A program made the position numbers and the translations under genes. This document shows positions 47,797 through 59,895 of a stretch of 64,000 bases of DNA, one piece after another (position 1 is the stretch's first letter; each line of letters starts with the position of its first letter). The notes below the pieces were generated by a model, which worked only from the letters and a program-made list of their open reading frames with translations, was not told the DNA's origin and did no database searches. Source of the DNA: Brasenia schreberi (taxonomy: Eukaryota > Streptophyta > Magnoliopsida > Nymphaeales > Cabombaceae); the NCBI GenBank assembly GCA_036023115.1, contig JAYKKT010000073.1, forward strand, positions 19,708,501 to 19,772,500, written 5' to 3'.

Positions 47797-48554
47797 TTTA
47801 AGAAAAGTAGGATCAAATGCTTTAATCTTCATACTCAACTATTTTCATATCTCCGACACAAGAAACAGCAAAATTCTAGCTCATACAAACAATTTCAATT
47901 TCTTAACAACTTTAAACCTTACAAAATTGACGAAAGAAACATTGATTAAATGCAAAATCTGGGTAAGGAAATATGTTAGTGTTCCTCATGGAACTTGAAA
48001 GGGAGCAAGGGAAATATATTCTTAAAATAGAACCGGCTTCACGACTTAACCATCACAACCATAAGCATTAGTATCCAATAACGTAGGCAAGTAATATCTT
48101 TTATTAACTACCAAAGTAACAAGATACTGGTGTCCTAACTTATTGATATAAGCGTCTGGATCGGGTATGTCTAAAATCCGAACCCTAGGGTTTGGTTTTG
48201 GCACCGACTGAATAAATCCATTTATTTCGCATCAAACTCGCTAGCTAAAATACTATATAGTTCCAGATATGCAACAAAACTTTTACCAAATTTCGAACCC
48301 AATGCCAACGGAGTTTTGATTCAGATCCACAAAATTTCTATTCGGGAAACATTAAAAGATAAAGAGTATGGTTTAGGTTTTCAACCGTAGAATATGGGGT
48401 GTGCTTTTGCTCATGGAACACGCGATGGTATTCCGGACCAAGTCAGGTACTGGCATCTTGATATTGGACCAAACCTAGACTTACCGTGATCTGCACTGAG
48501 ACTGATCCGTTAACAACCCTAAAATAGAGAGAAATAGTTCAGTTTGGTACCCAG

Positions 48555-48630
48555 AGCACTAGCTCAACGGCAGTGCACTTTGGCACTGAAGCTGCTGGTG
48601 GAGAGTTCGACTTGAGAAACAAAAAAAAAA
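48555..48630 (+). repeat. tRNA-derived SINE, short
   Basis: Box-A-like ACTAGCTCAACGGCAGTG and box-B-like GGAGAGTTCGACTTGAG are followed directly by a poly-A run. The body is missing. Confidence 0.5.
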
Positions 48631-48950
48631 AGTTCAGTTTGTATTAGGTATGCACAATATCCAATTTAGCTACTTAGGTCTCGATTCAGTGATATGACCC
48701 TTTTCCCCTTTGAAACAGTTGATCCAATCAGCTAGACATTACACAAAGTTATAAACAACTTCAATCAAAAAAATTATATGCAACAATTTAAGGCAGCAGA
48801 TCGATTGAGTGCTCAATTTCATTTAAGGTGATAACTATAACCATAACTATACATATAAAAACTCAAATCTCAAACATTCATCTTTCAAATTGGATGATTG
48901 AAATTTATTTAAGTTTGCTAACATATACCAAGCTTATATATATATTTAGG

Positions 48951-50018
48951 AAGGGGGGTTCAACTTCAGACTAAACCAGAGTTTTCTCTCTTTGCTGGGG
49001 TTTGAAGCATACAGCGAGGAGTTTTGTTGGTAAAAGATAGATTTGAGAGTTCGGTTTCAAAGGGGAGAACTCTCTTTGTTGCATGGGAACTGTGCTTCTA
49101 ACGCTTTTATGTCGAAGCTGTTTGCTGCTTTTCGGCCCGTATTCAGTTTTGCCTCCAATCCATTAATAGCACACGAATGTTACCGACCTCTGTGTGTGCG
49201 TCTTTTGGGTCCTCCAAAGATCATGACAGTGACTATTCATATACCTGCAATTGTGAGCATTACAGATTGTGGAAGCGGACTCTCGAACGAAAGAATAATG
49301 GGCTAGAAACAAAGCTGGTGCTGAATAATGGTCTTACCAGATTCCACCTGACGATTCTGAGCAGCAGCAACAGGAAGAGTGCAGGCAGGGGTAAGAAAGA
49401 CGGGCGTTCCTTCGCTAGTAATGCATTCAGCATATTGCTGAACTGGTGGGATGGGAATCACAACAGTCATTGCCTGTCCCAAGCCCGGGCAGAAAAGGAA
49501 AAGGGTTACGTTAGGTAGGCAAAATCCACTATACAACTCAATTGGTTCTTTTATCATGGATAACTTTCGACATGGTATGGTCATGGTCACCAATAAAAAG
49601 TTATCAATTACCAGCGTTAATTACAGTACGATGAAAAGAGTATATGCATTCTATCGAAACATAAGAGAATATATATTTGAGGATGCGTGTGAGACTAATT
49701 GAATATGTCAGTGTCTGTTGTATATTAGGTTTCAACTCTTCCATTGTGAAAAAGGTTTTAAAGGAAAATATAATAAAAATTGGATGCAAACACACAATGG
49801 AGCAAATAGGTGTAAAATTCATTAGTAAAATTAGGTGTGAACAAACACTGGAACAAATAAAAATTACGCAACATGTAGGAGGCATCAAGGGGCCATGTTT
49901 GACATGCCCAAAATCTAATTTGGCCAGATATGGAGTCAAGCATGCCACAAGGAAACTATGAGCAATCCCAACCTGTTTGAGTTTAGATTGGGATTTGATT
50001 TCGATCTAAAATGTTAAA
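48951..50018. other. Intergenic stretch, one weak exon candidate
   Basis: On the minus strand about 49345-49485 reads AMTVVIPIPPVQQYAECITS, then EGTPVFLTPACTLPVAAAQN, between a possible AG acceptor and a GTAAGA donor. It looks protein-like but I cannot place it in a family or link it to other exons. Confidence 0.25.
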
Positions 50019-50315
50019 GAATATTAGTTTTCTAAATATTATTAGAAATTTTAAAAATTTCAATACAAGATATCAAGGCCTCATATCAGTCTTCCATGAG
50101 TTTTGCACTAAGGACAAGTCTGAAACATTCACATCTTTCTTTTTTCGATTGGCAAAACATTACAAGAACATTAGTTTTCCAAATATCATTGAAAATTTTC
50201 AACCTTTATGTATAGGATATCAAGGCCCCCTATCGGTTTTCTGAGTTTTATATCAAGGACAAGTCCAAAAACATTCACATCCTTCTTTTTTTGTTCTTTT
50301 TTGGATTGGCAAAAC
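50019..50315. repeat. Two-copy ~147-bp tandem repeat
   Basis: Copy 1 (50019-50165) and copy 2 (50166-50315) share ATTAGTTTTC, GATATCAAGGCC, AAGGACAAGTC and GATTGGCAAAAC in order. A third partial unit (ATACAGGATATCAAGGC and CCCTATCGGTTTTC) lies at about 50591-50625. Confidence 0.8.
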
Positions 50316-50788
50316 TGACACAATTCAGTCTTACAACTGATTCACTAAAAAAAGAGGCAAAACTCGGATCATGTATACCATAAATGCTTTCATTAGTTTT
50401 CAATACTTACAAAATCGTTCATCTGGCTAATTCACATAATATCAACATGGAAAAACACACTCAAATAATTTAGTAGTAAAATCAATAACACAAACAACTT
50501 AAATGAATTCTTTGTTGGCCATATATAATTCATCGTGTCAACAACAAGCATCATAAGCATTATAAGCGGTCTGGGACTCTGGCAGAATAAATACAGGATA
50601 TCAAGGCTCCCTATCGGTTTTCATTGTAGATGTAATTTTACAACTTACATTATAGTATGTTGCTTATGTTGGCCAACGAAAACACACAGTGGTTGCCAAC
50701 AGGAGGATCAGCGTCACCAATGCAGCCACAGCCCACCTGCGGTCTGGGACTCTGGCAGAACAGAGAGAGAGAGGAATTAGGGCAACAA

Positions 50789-51031
50789 CATATTCGTGCG
50801 GATAAACAACAACAACAACTAAGCCTTTTCCCATACTAGACGGGGTCGGCTACATGGATTCTTTGTTTCCACAGATCCCTATCGTGTGCCATGTTAGCAG
50901 TTAACTCCCAATAAGCTAGATCATTCATTATTGTTTCTTTCCAACACTTTTGTGGTCGTCCTCTATCTCTTTTAATACTTTCCAAATTTAGTTTTTCTAA
51001 CCTTCTTACAGGTTCATATTCGTGCGGATAA
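50789..51031 (-). mobile_element. RTE-type LINE, short 3' tail insertion with intact target duplication
   Basis: The insert 50806-51014 is the 3' 209 bp of the RTE family. On plus it begins with (ACA)n units, then CCATACTAGACGGGGTCGGC, and continues to CCTTCTTACAGG. It is flanked by perfect 17-bp target-site duplications CATATTCGTGCGGATAA at 50789-50805 and 51015-51031. The tail is nearly identical to the one at 14430. This is a strongly 5'-truncated, relatively recent retroposition event. Confidence 0.92.
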
Positions 51032-51639
51032 GATCTTTCTAAAAATCTGATCCGAATACATAATTAATATCATTAAAGGGTTCAAAATGTTAGCTTTTCA
51101 GGTGGATAGACAGAAACTTTAACAATTTAACAAATACCCAATTTCTTTCTTAAAATTCCGAGCGAGAGATATTTCAATTTTTTTCTAAATTCAATATGCA
51201 GTTCTAAGTCTTTTGAAATTCTTGGACGGGCAACCGCCCCCAAGGCCATCATGTAGGTCCAATGGTCATGGATAATTGCAATGAATGTGTGGACGTGCAA
51301 CAAAGAACATATCAGGTCTTACTCATCCAGACATTGACTTTGACGTTACATCTACGTAGCCATACGGATTTCCTTGAGATAAGCATATAAAAAAGACAGT
51401 CTTTGAGAATGAGCAGAAATTGATGAGTGAAACTGCAAAAGCACAAATGCGGAAGATGAGTTTTGTTGTTAACATGCCAAAAGTATTTCAATCAGGCATA
51501 GAGCTGTGATAAATACCATACACCGACGGAGCAATGTAGTTCATATTATATTGCACTCGTAATACAATATCCCATACTGGTACCTAGATCAATTCGCTCT
51601 AGGTGCCTGTAAGGGAGGGGGCGGGGGATGGTTACAATG

Positions 51640-51722
51640 GGGAAACTGAAGCCAGGGATGCACTTCCAGGAACCGAACCCATGACTTCATGACGTGGATT
51701 GATAGCCCTTACTACACAAGAT
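51640..51722 (-). repeat. tRNA-derived SINE, antisense
   Basis: On the minus strand, GTAAGGGCTATCAATCC and a box-B-like GGGTTCGGTTCCTGGAAG are followed by CTTCAGTTTCCCC. Confidence 0.4.
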
Positions 51723-52894
51723 CCAGTACAACATATAATACATCACTATTGAGTGTCCGTCCATTCCTGGGAACAAGTAAAAGGCTGAAAGATCAGCTTC
51801 ACAGCAGAGCATACATGCTAAAAGAGACTTGATCACATAAATAAAGCAATGAAATATTATAACATGACAAATACACCCATGAGAGTCTATCTGCTTGGTT
51901 TATCATCATGCTGTGTGTACAAAGAAACGTTAATCGCATAGCCACCAGACTAATGAATCAGACCAATTTTCTTATGAAATTGAAATCACTGCTTACCCAT
52001 CCTCTAGGTACTCCAGACATCCTCCCGTAGCAACAGGGTTGTGAACCTGGTAACATTGTCGAGGTGCCCAATCTGACGCCCTTAGAAAGCTCATTATAGA
52101 GCTCCCAATGCATTTAGAAGAAATCAGGCACTCAGGTCTTCGATCAGAATACGGGTTTTCACAAAAGGGTAGACTAGTTAGTTTTATAAAATCAAGGACC
52201 CTTTTGAACGAAATTTTAACATCAAGAACATCATCTAGGCACATTTAATGTCAATTGTAAACCTCAAGGGAAAACCACACTTTATCCCATAAATTTATAA
52301 ATCATAGACCATTGTGAAAACAAACCCCAGATGAAATTTCCACAGGAAAGCTGATGTTATAATATTTGTTCGTCCAAAACCCTTGTTTCATGGTTAAGAA
52401 TAAGCTATCTGATGATGCAACCATATGGCTCAAATGCAGACAAAATTTTAACCACCACCATAGCACACAAGCCTATAGATGGTTGAGACTTGAGTTGAGA
52501 CCTTGCATGGAAAAGGAGAAACTAGGATAACAGTGTGCCTACATACAAATGGCCACATCACTAATATCAATGCATTTTCGATCTCTTGCTTCAGTACGAT
52601 CTTTACATGATACTGATCCATTATGGAAAACTAGATGGCTAGTCTAACTAATGAATGAATATGTAGATCCAGTTATCCAGCCTTCGATGACAAAAAACAA
52701 GAAGATTGATCGTCCAAACATAAATAGGGTCTTGTGAATAGAGCACAACTGAGATCCATAACAAGAATTAAAAAAATTTTGAAAAACTGCTTCGAAATTA
52801 GTGAATCAAATGGAATTCAGAAAATGTTTCTACTACATTCTTATCAGCAAGCTCGGGTTAGAGTTGTCAGAAAGACACTTACTAGATACACAGA

Positions 52895-52985
52895 AACGCA
52901 AGTGCCCCACAGGATTTGAATTCCTGAGCTCATGTCAAAGAGGGCATTGACCGTTACACTAGGAAAATGACAATCTAGAGAATCG
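52895..52985 (-). repeat. tRNA-derived SINE or tRNA-like relic, antisense
   Basis: The minus strand shows box-A-like TAGTGTAACGGTCAATGCCC and box-B-like GGAATTCAAATCCTG. A full tRNA cloverleaf cannot be drawn, so it is not called as a tRNA. Confidence 0.4.
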
Positions 52986-53785
52986 ATATTGTATAAGAAA
53001 GTTTTAAGAACTCCCAAACATATCTGATAAGACAAACTCCAAAAGAAAACAGTGAGCATTTAAAACACAAAACGGATTATATATAACATATGAAACATAG
53101 AATAAGTCCATTGGAAAGCTAACAGATTCTGACCTTTGCCGCTTAGAAGGTGGCAGTAGGCCTTCTTCCTTTGGTAGCAAAATAATACAGGATCTGAATG
53201 AAGAGCAGCGGAGGTAATGTCCTTGAGTTGCCAATATCCTTCCAGTTGATGTCATGCTGTAAAGAATACATAACTGAATGTCATACTATAAAACTGTAGA
53301 AAACAGAACGCATTGCGCCTAGAAGAAGTGGAAGGAATTGTACAAACCTCCAAATTCACTGGACAAGAACCATACTCTGGGTATGTCCTGTGCCAGAAAA
53401 CACAAATTATGCACATCTTTCTCATAAAATCACTTTTCAAGAATAGGATGCGCAAACCAACAAAACAACACGCACTTTGAAGTAGCTGCTGATGGAGTTT
53501 GTTCAGTAATAAACCACGCTAGTCACGATGATTTCTACCTAAAAGAACTACCCATATTCTTACTTAGGTCAAAGTACACGTTGGTAGGACTCAGCACCAT
53601 TCCATCTCAACTGCGTCGCAGCATTGGCAAGCATCGCAAAAGAAGCGCAAACACATGGAAGTTAACCGGGAAGAGATCACTGATCACCTTACATGTTAAG
53701 GGACCTGGACAAGAAGCTTATGCATGTGCACTGATCTTCCAGCGTCGCACACTTTTCTAGTTAATGCAGAGAAACACTTTCGCAT

Positions 53786-55909
53786 TCAAGGCATCGAGAA
53801 ACAATCGTTATCCAACATCGACTCTTTTACCTCCTGCTTAAACACTGCCCTAACTAATATATTCCACGTGATAGTAGTTGGAGTTATGCCCTTCTCCAGT
53901 GCATCTTCTAGCGACTCTACGGCTTCAGAAATTCTTCCCCAACTGCAAAGTCCATTCATAACTGTATTATATGAGACTATATCTGGCTTGAAACCTTGTC
54001 TAAACACCTCATTCCACATCTCACAGGCCCTTTCAGAATTACCAACTTTATAGAACCCATCGAGAAGTATATTTAGAGTTTCTAGTTTTGGTTTGCAGCT
54101 CTTACTCTTCATCTCAGAGTAGACTACATGTGCCTCTTCCACCTTTTGGGCCGAGCACAGGCCATGAATCACAACATTATACAAGACCACATCAGGTTCA
54201 CAATCCCTGCTACGAGCTCCTTCCCACATCCTCATAGCATCATCGACCTTTTGCTCACGAAAAAGGCCATCTACTAATGCACTATAAGTATACAGATCAG
54301 GTTTGAAGCCCTTACATAGCATTTCTTCGAGGAGATTAGAAGCCTCTCTAAACCTTTGTGCCTTACAAAAACCACTGACTAATGTATTGTACGTCACAAC
54401 AGAGGGAGTACAACCGTGAGCAACCATTTCACGGAACAGTTGCATTGCTTCTTTGAATCTAAACGCTCGACAGAAGCCATTCATCAGAGAATTGTACGTG
54501 TGAGTGTTGGGCTTACAACCCCGTCTTGACATATATCCAAAAACTCGAACTGCTTCATCTAAACATGCACCTCCTTCTCCACACAATCCGCTGATCATGG
54601 ACGAATAAGCAAATACGTCCAACGAGTCACCTCTCCTTTCCATCTTTTCTAAAACTTTCAATGCCCTCTTGACACACCCAATTTCACACAACCCATGAAT
54701 TAAGACACCGCAGGTAGTGGAATCTACACCGCAGGAACTATCATCCTTCATCCTTCTCCACAATGATATCGCTTCATCCACCTTGTTTCCCCTACAGAGG
54801 ACTCCAATCCATGTATTATAACTAACAACATTCTTCCTGTGTCCGCTATCCTCAATCAAATCCCAGACTTTCCGAGCCTCGGCGAGCATCCCCAACTTGC
54901 TGAACCCATCGAGCAATGAATTATACGTGACCAAATCTACCTTGATCCCGCTATCGACCATGGCGACGTAAACGCGAGATGCACCCTCTAAATCCCCTTG
55001 CTCACAGAGGCCATGAATTAGAGTGGCATAAGTAAACGAGTCCGGCTGGCAACCATCCAGAACCATCCGATGCCAAATATTCACGGCGTCCCGGAACCTC
55101 CCCACCTTGCACAACCCATTCAACATAGAGTTGTAGGTAACGACATTAGGGCTACAAGAAGAGCTCTCGGATATCAGTTCCCCCCAAATCGCCATCGCCT
55201 TCTCGGCATCCCCTTTTCTGAAGAACCCATCAATCATGAGGTTGTAGCAGACGACGTCGGGGTTGCAACCACTCTCAGCCAACTCTGCGAACAATTCGGC
55301 CCCCGTGTCGGTGTCGCCGCTCTTACAGAGAGCGTTAATGATCGTGCAGTAGCTGAATTGGTCGGGCGGAATACCCTGGTCCTTCATAAACCCCAGAAAA
55401 GCCCTAGCTTTGTCGAATTTCTTACGCGCACAGAGCCCCTTGATCAAGATGTTGAAGGTCTGTAGATTGGGCCTGATTTCGAGGGTTTTAAAGTACTCGA
55501 AGAACGACTCTGCGTCGTTCCAACGGTTCGCGCGAACGAAGGCGTCGAGGAGGGCATTGTGGGAGTGGACGCCCGGGCGGCAGCCGAAGATGTCGTGACA
55601 TCGCCGGAAAACGTCAAGGGCGTCATTGGGCATCCGGTTTCGGGCGTACGTAGCAATGACGAAGGAAGAGAGAGACTCGTGGCAGCGAAAAGGCTGCGAG
55701 CGGATCACTGCCAGGACGCGAGGCAGGTCGGCGAGCATCCGGGCGTCTCCTAGCTTCCGAATTACGAGGCGGAAGACGGTCGAGTTATGGCGAAATCCGA
55801 GGAGAGCGGTGGCCTCGTCGAAGAGGGCGAGGACGGCCGATGGGCGGTGCTCTGCCTCGAGGAGCCGGATCAGCTCCTTCGGAGTTAAGGTCTTCGGAAG
55901 AGAAGCCAT
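53786..55909 (-). CDS. P-class pentatricopeptide repeat protein (At3g09060-like)
   Basis: P-class PPR proteins bind organelle RNA one base per repeat and stabilise, process or promote translation of transcripts in mitochondria or plastids. This intronless frame codes 707 residues from the ATG at 55909, where MASLPKTLTPKELIRLLEAE begins; the six upstream codons start only with GTG. About 18 canonical 35-residue repeats cover nearly the whole protein, with the typical pattern VVTYNxLIxGLCK and GCxPD (for example VVTYNTLVSGFCKAQRF and LYTYSALVDGLF). The N-terminal layout (LLEAEHRPSAVLALFDEAT, MPNDALDVFRR) and the end TWNILVRAVFK match Arabidopsis At3g09060 as I remember it. There is no E, E+, DYW or SMR domain. 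The RNA target and organelle are not determinable here. Upstream GC is high. Confidence 0.95.
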   Translation of the reverse strand: MASLPKTLTPKELIRLLEAEHRPSAVLALFDEATALLGFRHNSTVFRLVIRKLGDARMLADLPRVLAVIRSQPFRCHESLSSFVIATYARNRMPNDALDVFRRCHDIFGCRPGVHSHNALLDAFVRANRWNDAESFFEYFKTLEIRPNLQTFNILIKGLCARKKFDKARAFLGFMKDQGIPPDQFSYCTIINALCKSGDTDTGAELFAELAESGCNPDVVCYNLMIDGFFRKGDAEKAMAIWGELISESSSCSPNVVTYNSMLNGLCKVGRFRDAVNIWHRMVLDGCQPDSFTYATLIHGLCEQGDLEGASRVYVAMVDSGIKVDLVTYNSLLDGFSKLGMLAEARKVWDLIEDSGHRKNVVSYNTWIGVLCRGNKVDEAISLWRRMKDDSSCGVDSTTCGVLIHGLCEIGCVKRALKVLEKMERRGDSLDVFAYSSMISGLCGEGGACLDEAVRVFGYMSRRGCKPNTHTYNSLMNGFCRAFRFKEAMQLFREMVAHGCTPSVVTYNTLVSGFCKAQRFREASNLLEEMLCKGFKPDLYTYSALVDGLFREQKVDDAMRMWEGARSRDCEPDVVLYNVVIHGLCSAQKVEEAHVVYSEMKSKSCKPKLETLNILLDGFYKVGNSERACEMWNEVFRQGFKPDIVSYNTVMNGLCSWGRISEAVESLEDALEKGITPTTITWNILVRAVFKQEVKESMLDNDCFSMP

Positions 55910-57713
55910 CAGCGGACGGCCCCGCACCCCTCTTAGCCTCTGTCATAGCCGGAGATTGGACGGAAACTCCATCTCGTGTTTTCCAGACGAGACTTCGAAA
56001 TGAGCCATTGCCTTTCACCGTAGCGGGAGTCTCTGGCTCCTACGGGTCTTACTGGAAGAAACCTGACGTTTGAATCTACCGGCCCTTCATTAGGGTTAGG
56101 GGTTGGCAAATCGGGTCGATTGGTCAGGTTCGGATTGGGTCAGTTAGGGCAGGGGTCAAAGCAGGTTGACCCGGAAGAGACCCGATTTTCCGTTCGAGTC
56201 CACTAAATCAGATCCGCCTATGTAATTTTCTTTCCGGCTTCAGCTTAATTACCTGAATCCATGAATAGTATATCTAAAAGTAAAAAAATCTATCATTGAA
56301 AGGTAAATATTATTGAATGCAATTAGATCTAATATACGTTGTATGTTATATATGATTCGGGGTGTTGGACAGTTTTAAATCATAAACGTACAACACATAA
56401 AATATATAATAAAGTTATTAAAAGCTAATTGATAGTAACATTGATGATAAAACAGAGATAAATCATTTAAAATTATTTAAACGCGAAGTAAAGCTAATAA
56501 AACCCTTACGAACAAGAATTCCTTCCTTCTGCTGGCTCTATTATAGGTTTGCGTCGATCTCTTGTACCACCGGATCCTGTTGCAGGCACGCCAGAAGTTC
56601 TTGACACTAATGTGGCAAGCAACAGAAAGAAGTAATGAAGATGGTAATGGCTAATTGTGGTCACTTTGGTAGCTACTGCAACCAGAATTGTGCTTCAGTA
56701 GTAGCCCAATGAAGCTGCAGTGAGCAACAGCAATCTGCGGATGCTTCTCATGGCTTCTGCTGCTTGGCCAAAGTAAAACTCTAGCTGCCCGATGACAGTA
56801 AAGATCTTGGTCGTTCCCATAAGCAAGTATCAAAGAGATAATACTCATTTAGTATATCGTTATAATCAACCAGAATACGCAAAATTATTTGTTTTCTTGA
56901 TGATGAGCGAAGAGAAAGACTCGCCTGTATACTTTTCAAAATAATCGACTCGATCGTTTTCAAGTCAAAATGCTTTGAGCAATTATCTGTGGTCTGTCAG
57001 TAGGAAATTCAGCAAAGGCTTTAATTTGTCACTGAAGGAATCTGAACTGGAGGAGTTTTCACATGTATGAAGCCGTCAAATGTAGACACAGAAGGCAAAC
57101 CTACTTTGAGAACTGGATTAATTGCAGTAGATTCACAGATACGGAAGAAGCAACAAGCAGAAACAGAAAGCTGGACGGTTAGATTCCACTAGATGGTTAG
57201 ATCACAGTCAAGAATATAAGGTTTGATGCTTCACGGGGTTTAGCTCCCAGCTTGCTAGAGGGAGTGGGGGAGCCGGAAGGTTATAAGGATCACTAACACT
57301 TAAAAATCTTGTTTTGTTTTCTCAAGCTTCCACTTCCTTGAATTCCATATTCACCAAAATTAAGGCACCAAATAGTAAAATATCAATATATTAAGATGAA
57401 CATGTTAAAGAAAAAATAACTGCATAAATTTCTTTCTCTATATATATGTGTGTGATGTCTCTTAGTAGAATCTCTCTCTAAATGTTAATAATGAAGCCTC
57501 TAATGTTGGGAGTTAATTTTCCTCATAACCTCAAGTTAGCCATTCTGTTTAATTAAGTTTTCTGGGGAGTATACCACAGGTATCCGGAACTCCAAAGGAC
57601 CCAGACTTGTCCTCTTCAAGCCGCATGGCCGGTTTACCACGGGTTGAGCTCTTCCCAGCTGGTTTCCTCCATTGTCAAGACTCAAACTCGAGGCCTTACT
57701 TAAGGGGAGCAAT

Positions 57714-57717
<4 letters not shown>
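55910..57717. other. PPR 5' flank and intergenic stretch
   Basis: 55910-56070 is GC-rich leader/promoter sequence of the PPR gene. 56095-56220 is a GGTTC/GGGTC-rich repeat block. I see no gene in the AT-rich remainder; a GGAGTTGGGGGAGCC-like patch near 57250 may be a SINE relic. Confidence 0.35.

Positions 57718-57803
<86 letters not shown>
57718..57803. repeat. Long (TA)n microsatellite
   Basis: About 43 uninterrupted TA units, the longest in the window. Confidence 0.97.
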
Positions 57804-57807
<4 letters not shown>

Positions 57808-58370
57808 GATTGGATCCTACCTATCACGGACACTACTTATGCTAAATCATTATCTTTTTTAGGAACATTAGTGTAATAACATCTTAAAATCTTTTTCTAT
57901 TCATACCACTAAAAAGCAATAAGTCAATGTGAATGAGCATGTCTGACATAGGTTCTAATTTTCTTATATATATATATATATATTCTTTTATTGTTTTTAT
58001 CACTTTTCTTTTGCTGTTGTGTTGTGCACTTCAATTTCTTAACACCATTATCTTTCCGTGGATTATGCAACTAAAACCTAGAGATGTCGGGCCATGCCCA
58101 GCTCGGCCCCAGAAAAATGTAGGGATGGAACATAGAATTTCAACCTATATTTGAAGTAGGGCCAAATTGCTCGACCAATATGGTCCTGGGGGCTGATACG
58201 GGTCGAACTAGGTTGGCCCGTAGGGCTACAAGCTCGTTGGATACTAAATCGGGTCTATTAGATCTGATCTAAATTTTCTTGAGATCCAAATCCAACTACA
58301 ATATTTTAGGCTTCAACCAGCCATATACACATACACATGTAATAAAAACATATATATAGATACATGTATA

Positions 58371-58413
<43 letters not shown>

Positions 58414-58999
58414 AAACTATACATATATAATATATAGTACATATATGTATATATATGTGTGTATATATGAGACATATATATGTAATAAAAACTATATATT
58501 TGTACATTCAATATAGTATATATATACATGTAAATATGTAATTAGAAAACTATATATAATTAGCACTTTAAAGGCTCATATAAAATGTGGCCCAGTCCAT
58601 ATTGACATCACTACTAAAACCCTACCATTGCCGGCCAAGAGGCCACCTCTTGATCTCGATATGTCTTGTGCCAGAAAAGGGGGGGAAAGTCGCAACTGAC
58701 AGTAACTGGGGTATTAATTTCGGATATTAAATATAACCAAACGTATTCGAATTTGGATCCACTTGAAATCACTGTAGCGCAAGTGGTGGAAGCACTATTT
58801 CTTTAAGAATCCTCAAGGACAAGCAGTATTGTTGTTGCCAAAGGTTTCTTCATGCAAAGTGAAGGCAATATACATGCAAAGCCACCAAGTCCAAGTTGGC
58901 AAATTATTGGGTTCGAAAGTGAAGGGTTTCTTCCATGATGGAGCCAAAAGAAAGAATCCACCCGAAAATGACACGCAACAGATTTGTGAAATCTTATAC
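57804..58999. other. AT-microsatellite-rich intergenic stretch
   Basis: Short TA runs lie at 57964-57981 and 58378-58410, with many ATATAC/GTATAT words between 58320 and 58550. 58080-58260 has GGGCC/GGCCC-rich dispersed repeat words. No gene is seen. Confidence 0.5.
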
Positions 59000-59660
59000 A
59001 AACATTTGGCCTGTTTGGAACTGAAACAGATTTGAACCGGATAGGAACCAATCAAACCGGATTCAAAACCGAGAACCAGAATTTTATAATTTTTAATAAT
59101 TTTTCTCGATTTTGAAAAGTTTATGACTGGAAACGAGACTAGAATTGGCAAGGTTTCTTTGTCAATTGCCAAAGTTTAGAGCTATTGTGATTTTATCATG
59201 GTACTCCCAGTGTAGACATGAGAGTATCATGTTGAAATGAGAAAAGCTCAAAACTTTTGGCAATTAATGAAGAAATCGTGATAGTAGCCATGAATGGTCA
59301 AACCAAACCTAGAACAACCGATTAAACCAAATTCACAATCAAGGACCGAAATTTTAAAATTTTAAATATTTTTTCCAATTTTAAAGGCTTTATGACACAA
59401 AACAAGTCTGAAACCATCACAACTTCTTCATCAATTGCGAAAAGCTTGAGCTATTGTGATTTCATCATGGTGCTCTTAAAAGGTATATGTAGACATGACC
59501 GGTTCTAGAATCGAAACCGATTTAGTCCTGATTGGTTCTAGAACCGAATCAGGACTAGGTCGGTTTCAATTGTCTGTGAGAGTACCACGATAAAATCACA
59601 ATAGCTCGAAACTTTTGTCAATCGATGAAGAAGTCATGATTGCAACCATGAATGATCAAG
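59000..59660. repeat. Foldback repeat region
   Basis: A ~50-bp unit containing AGCTATTGTGATTTxATCATGG occurs on plus at 59157-59210 and 59428-59478. It occurs inverted at about 59218-59280 and 59577-59640. Each pair brackets a GTAGACATG word. The second spacer also contains a near-palindrome (TCCTGATTGGTTCTAGAACC, then GAATCAGGA). GAACC/GGTTC words are frequent. No coding sequence is seen; the transposon class is unknown. Confidence 0.65.
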
Positions 59661-59799
59661 ATGACAGTACTCACTCTTTTCAAATAATACTTCAAAGACT
59701 TGAGTATTTTGAGTTTCAAACAATAGTTTACATGGAAATTTTAATTCCTTACTGGAGAGACTTAGTTTCCATCATTTGCTGGATCATTTTTTCTTGGTT

Positions 59800-59895
59800 G
59801 CGACCGGGAAGCCGAAGCCAGGTACGTGTGCCCCAGATATGAACTCATGACCTCCAATTTGTGAGTCGAGCCCCCAGTCAGGTAAGCCATCTTCG
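59800..59895 (-). repeat. tRNA-derived SINE, antisense
   Basis: On the minus strand, GGCTTACCTGACTGGGGGC and a box-B-like ATGAGTTCATATCTGGGG precede CACGTACCTGGCTTCGGC. Confidence 0.45.

Larger units (their letters stand above)
51032..53785. other. PPR 3' flank and intergenic stretch
   Basis: It holds antisense SINEs at 51640-51722 and 52895-52985. Several minus-strand segments look exon-like by splice signals: 52065-52000, ending LEYLEDG at donor GG|GTAAGC; 53390-53350; and 53255-53135. They do not join into one frame. They might be spliced 3' UTR exons of the PPR gene, which is common for this class, or remnants. Confidence 0.3.

Noticed and set aside
49345..53390. A multi-exon minus-strand gene between PHT4 and the PPR gene
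   Set aside because: Individual segments look exon-like but the phases do not join and no family is recognised; kept only as notes.
55070..56003. Several plus-strand frames over the PPR gene
   Set aside because: They are antisense shadows of a GC-rich, fully open PPR frame.
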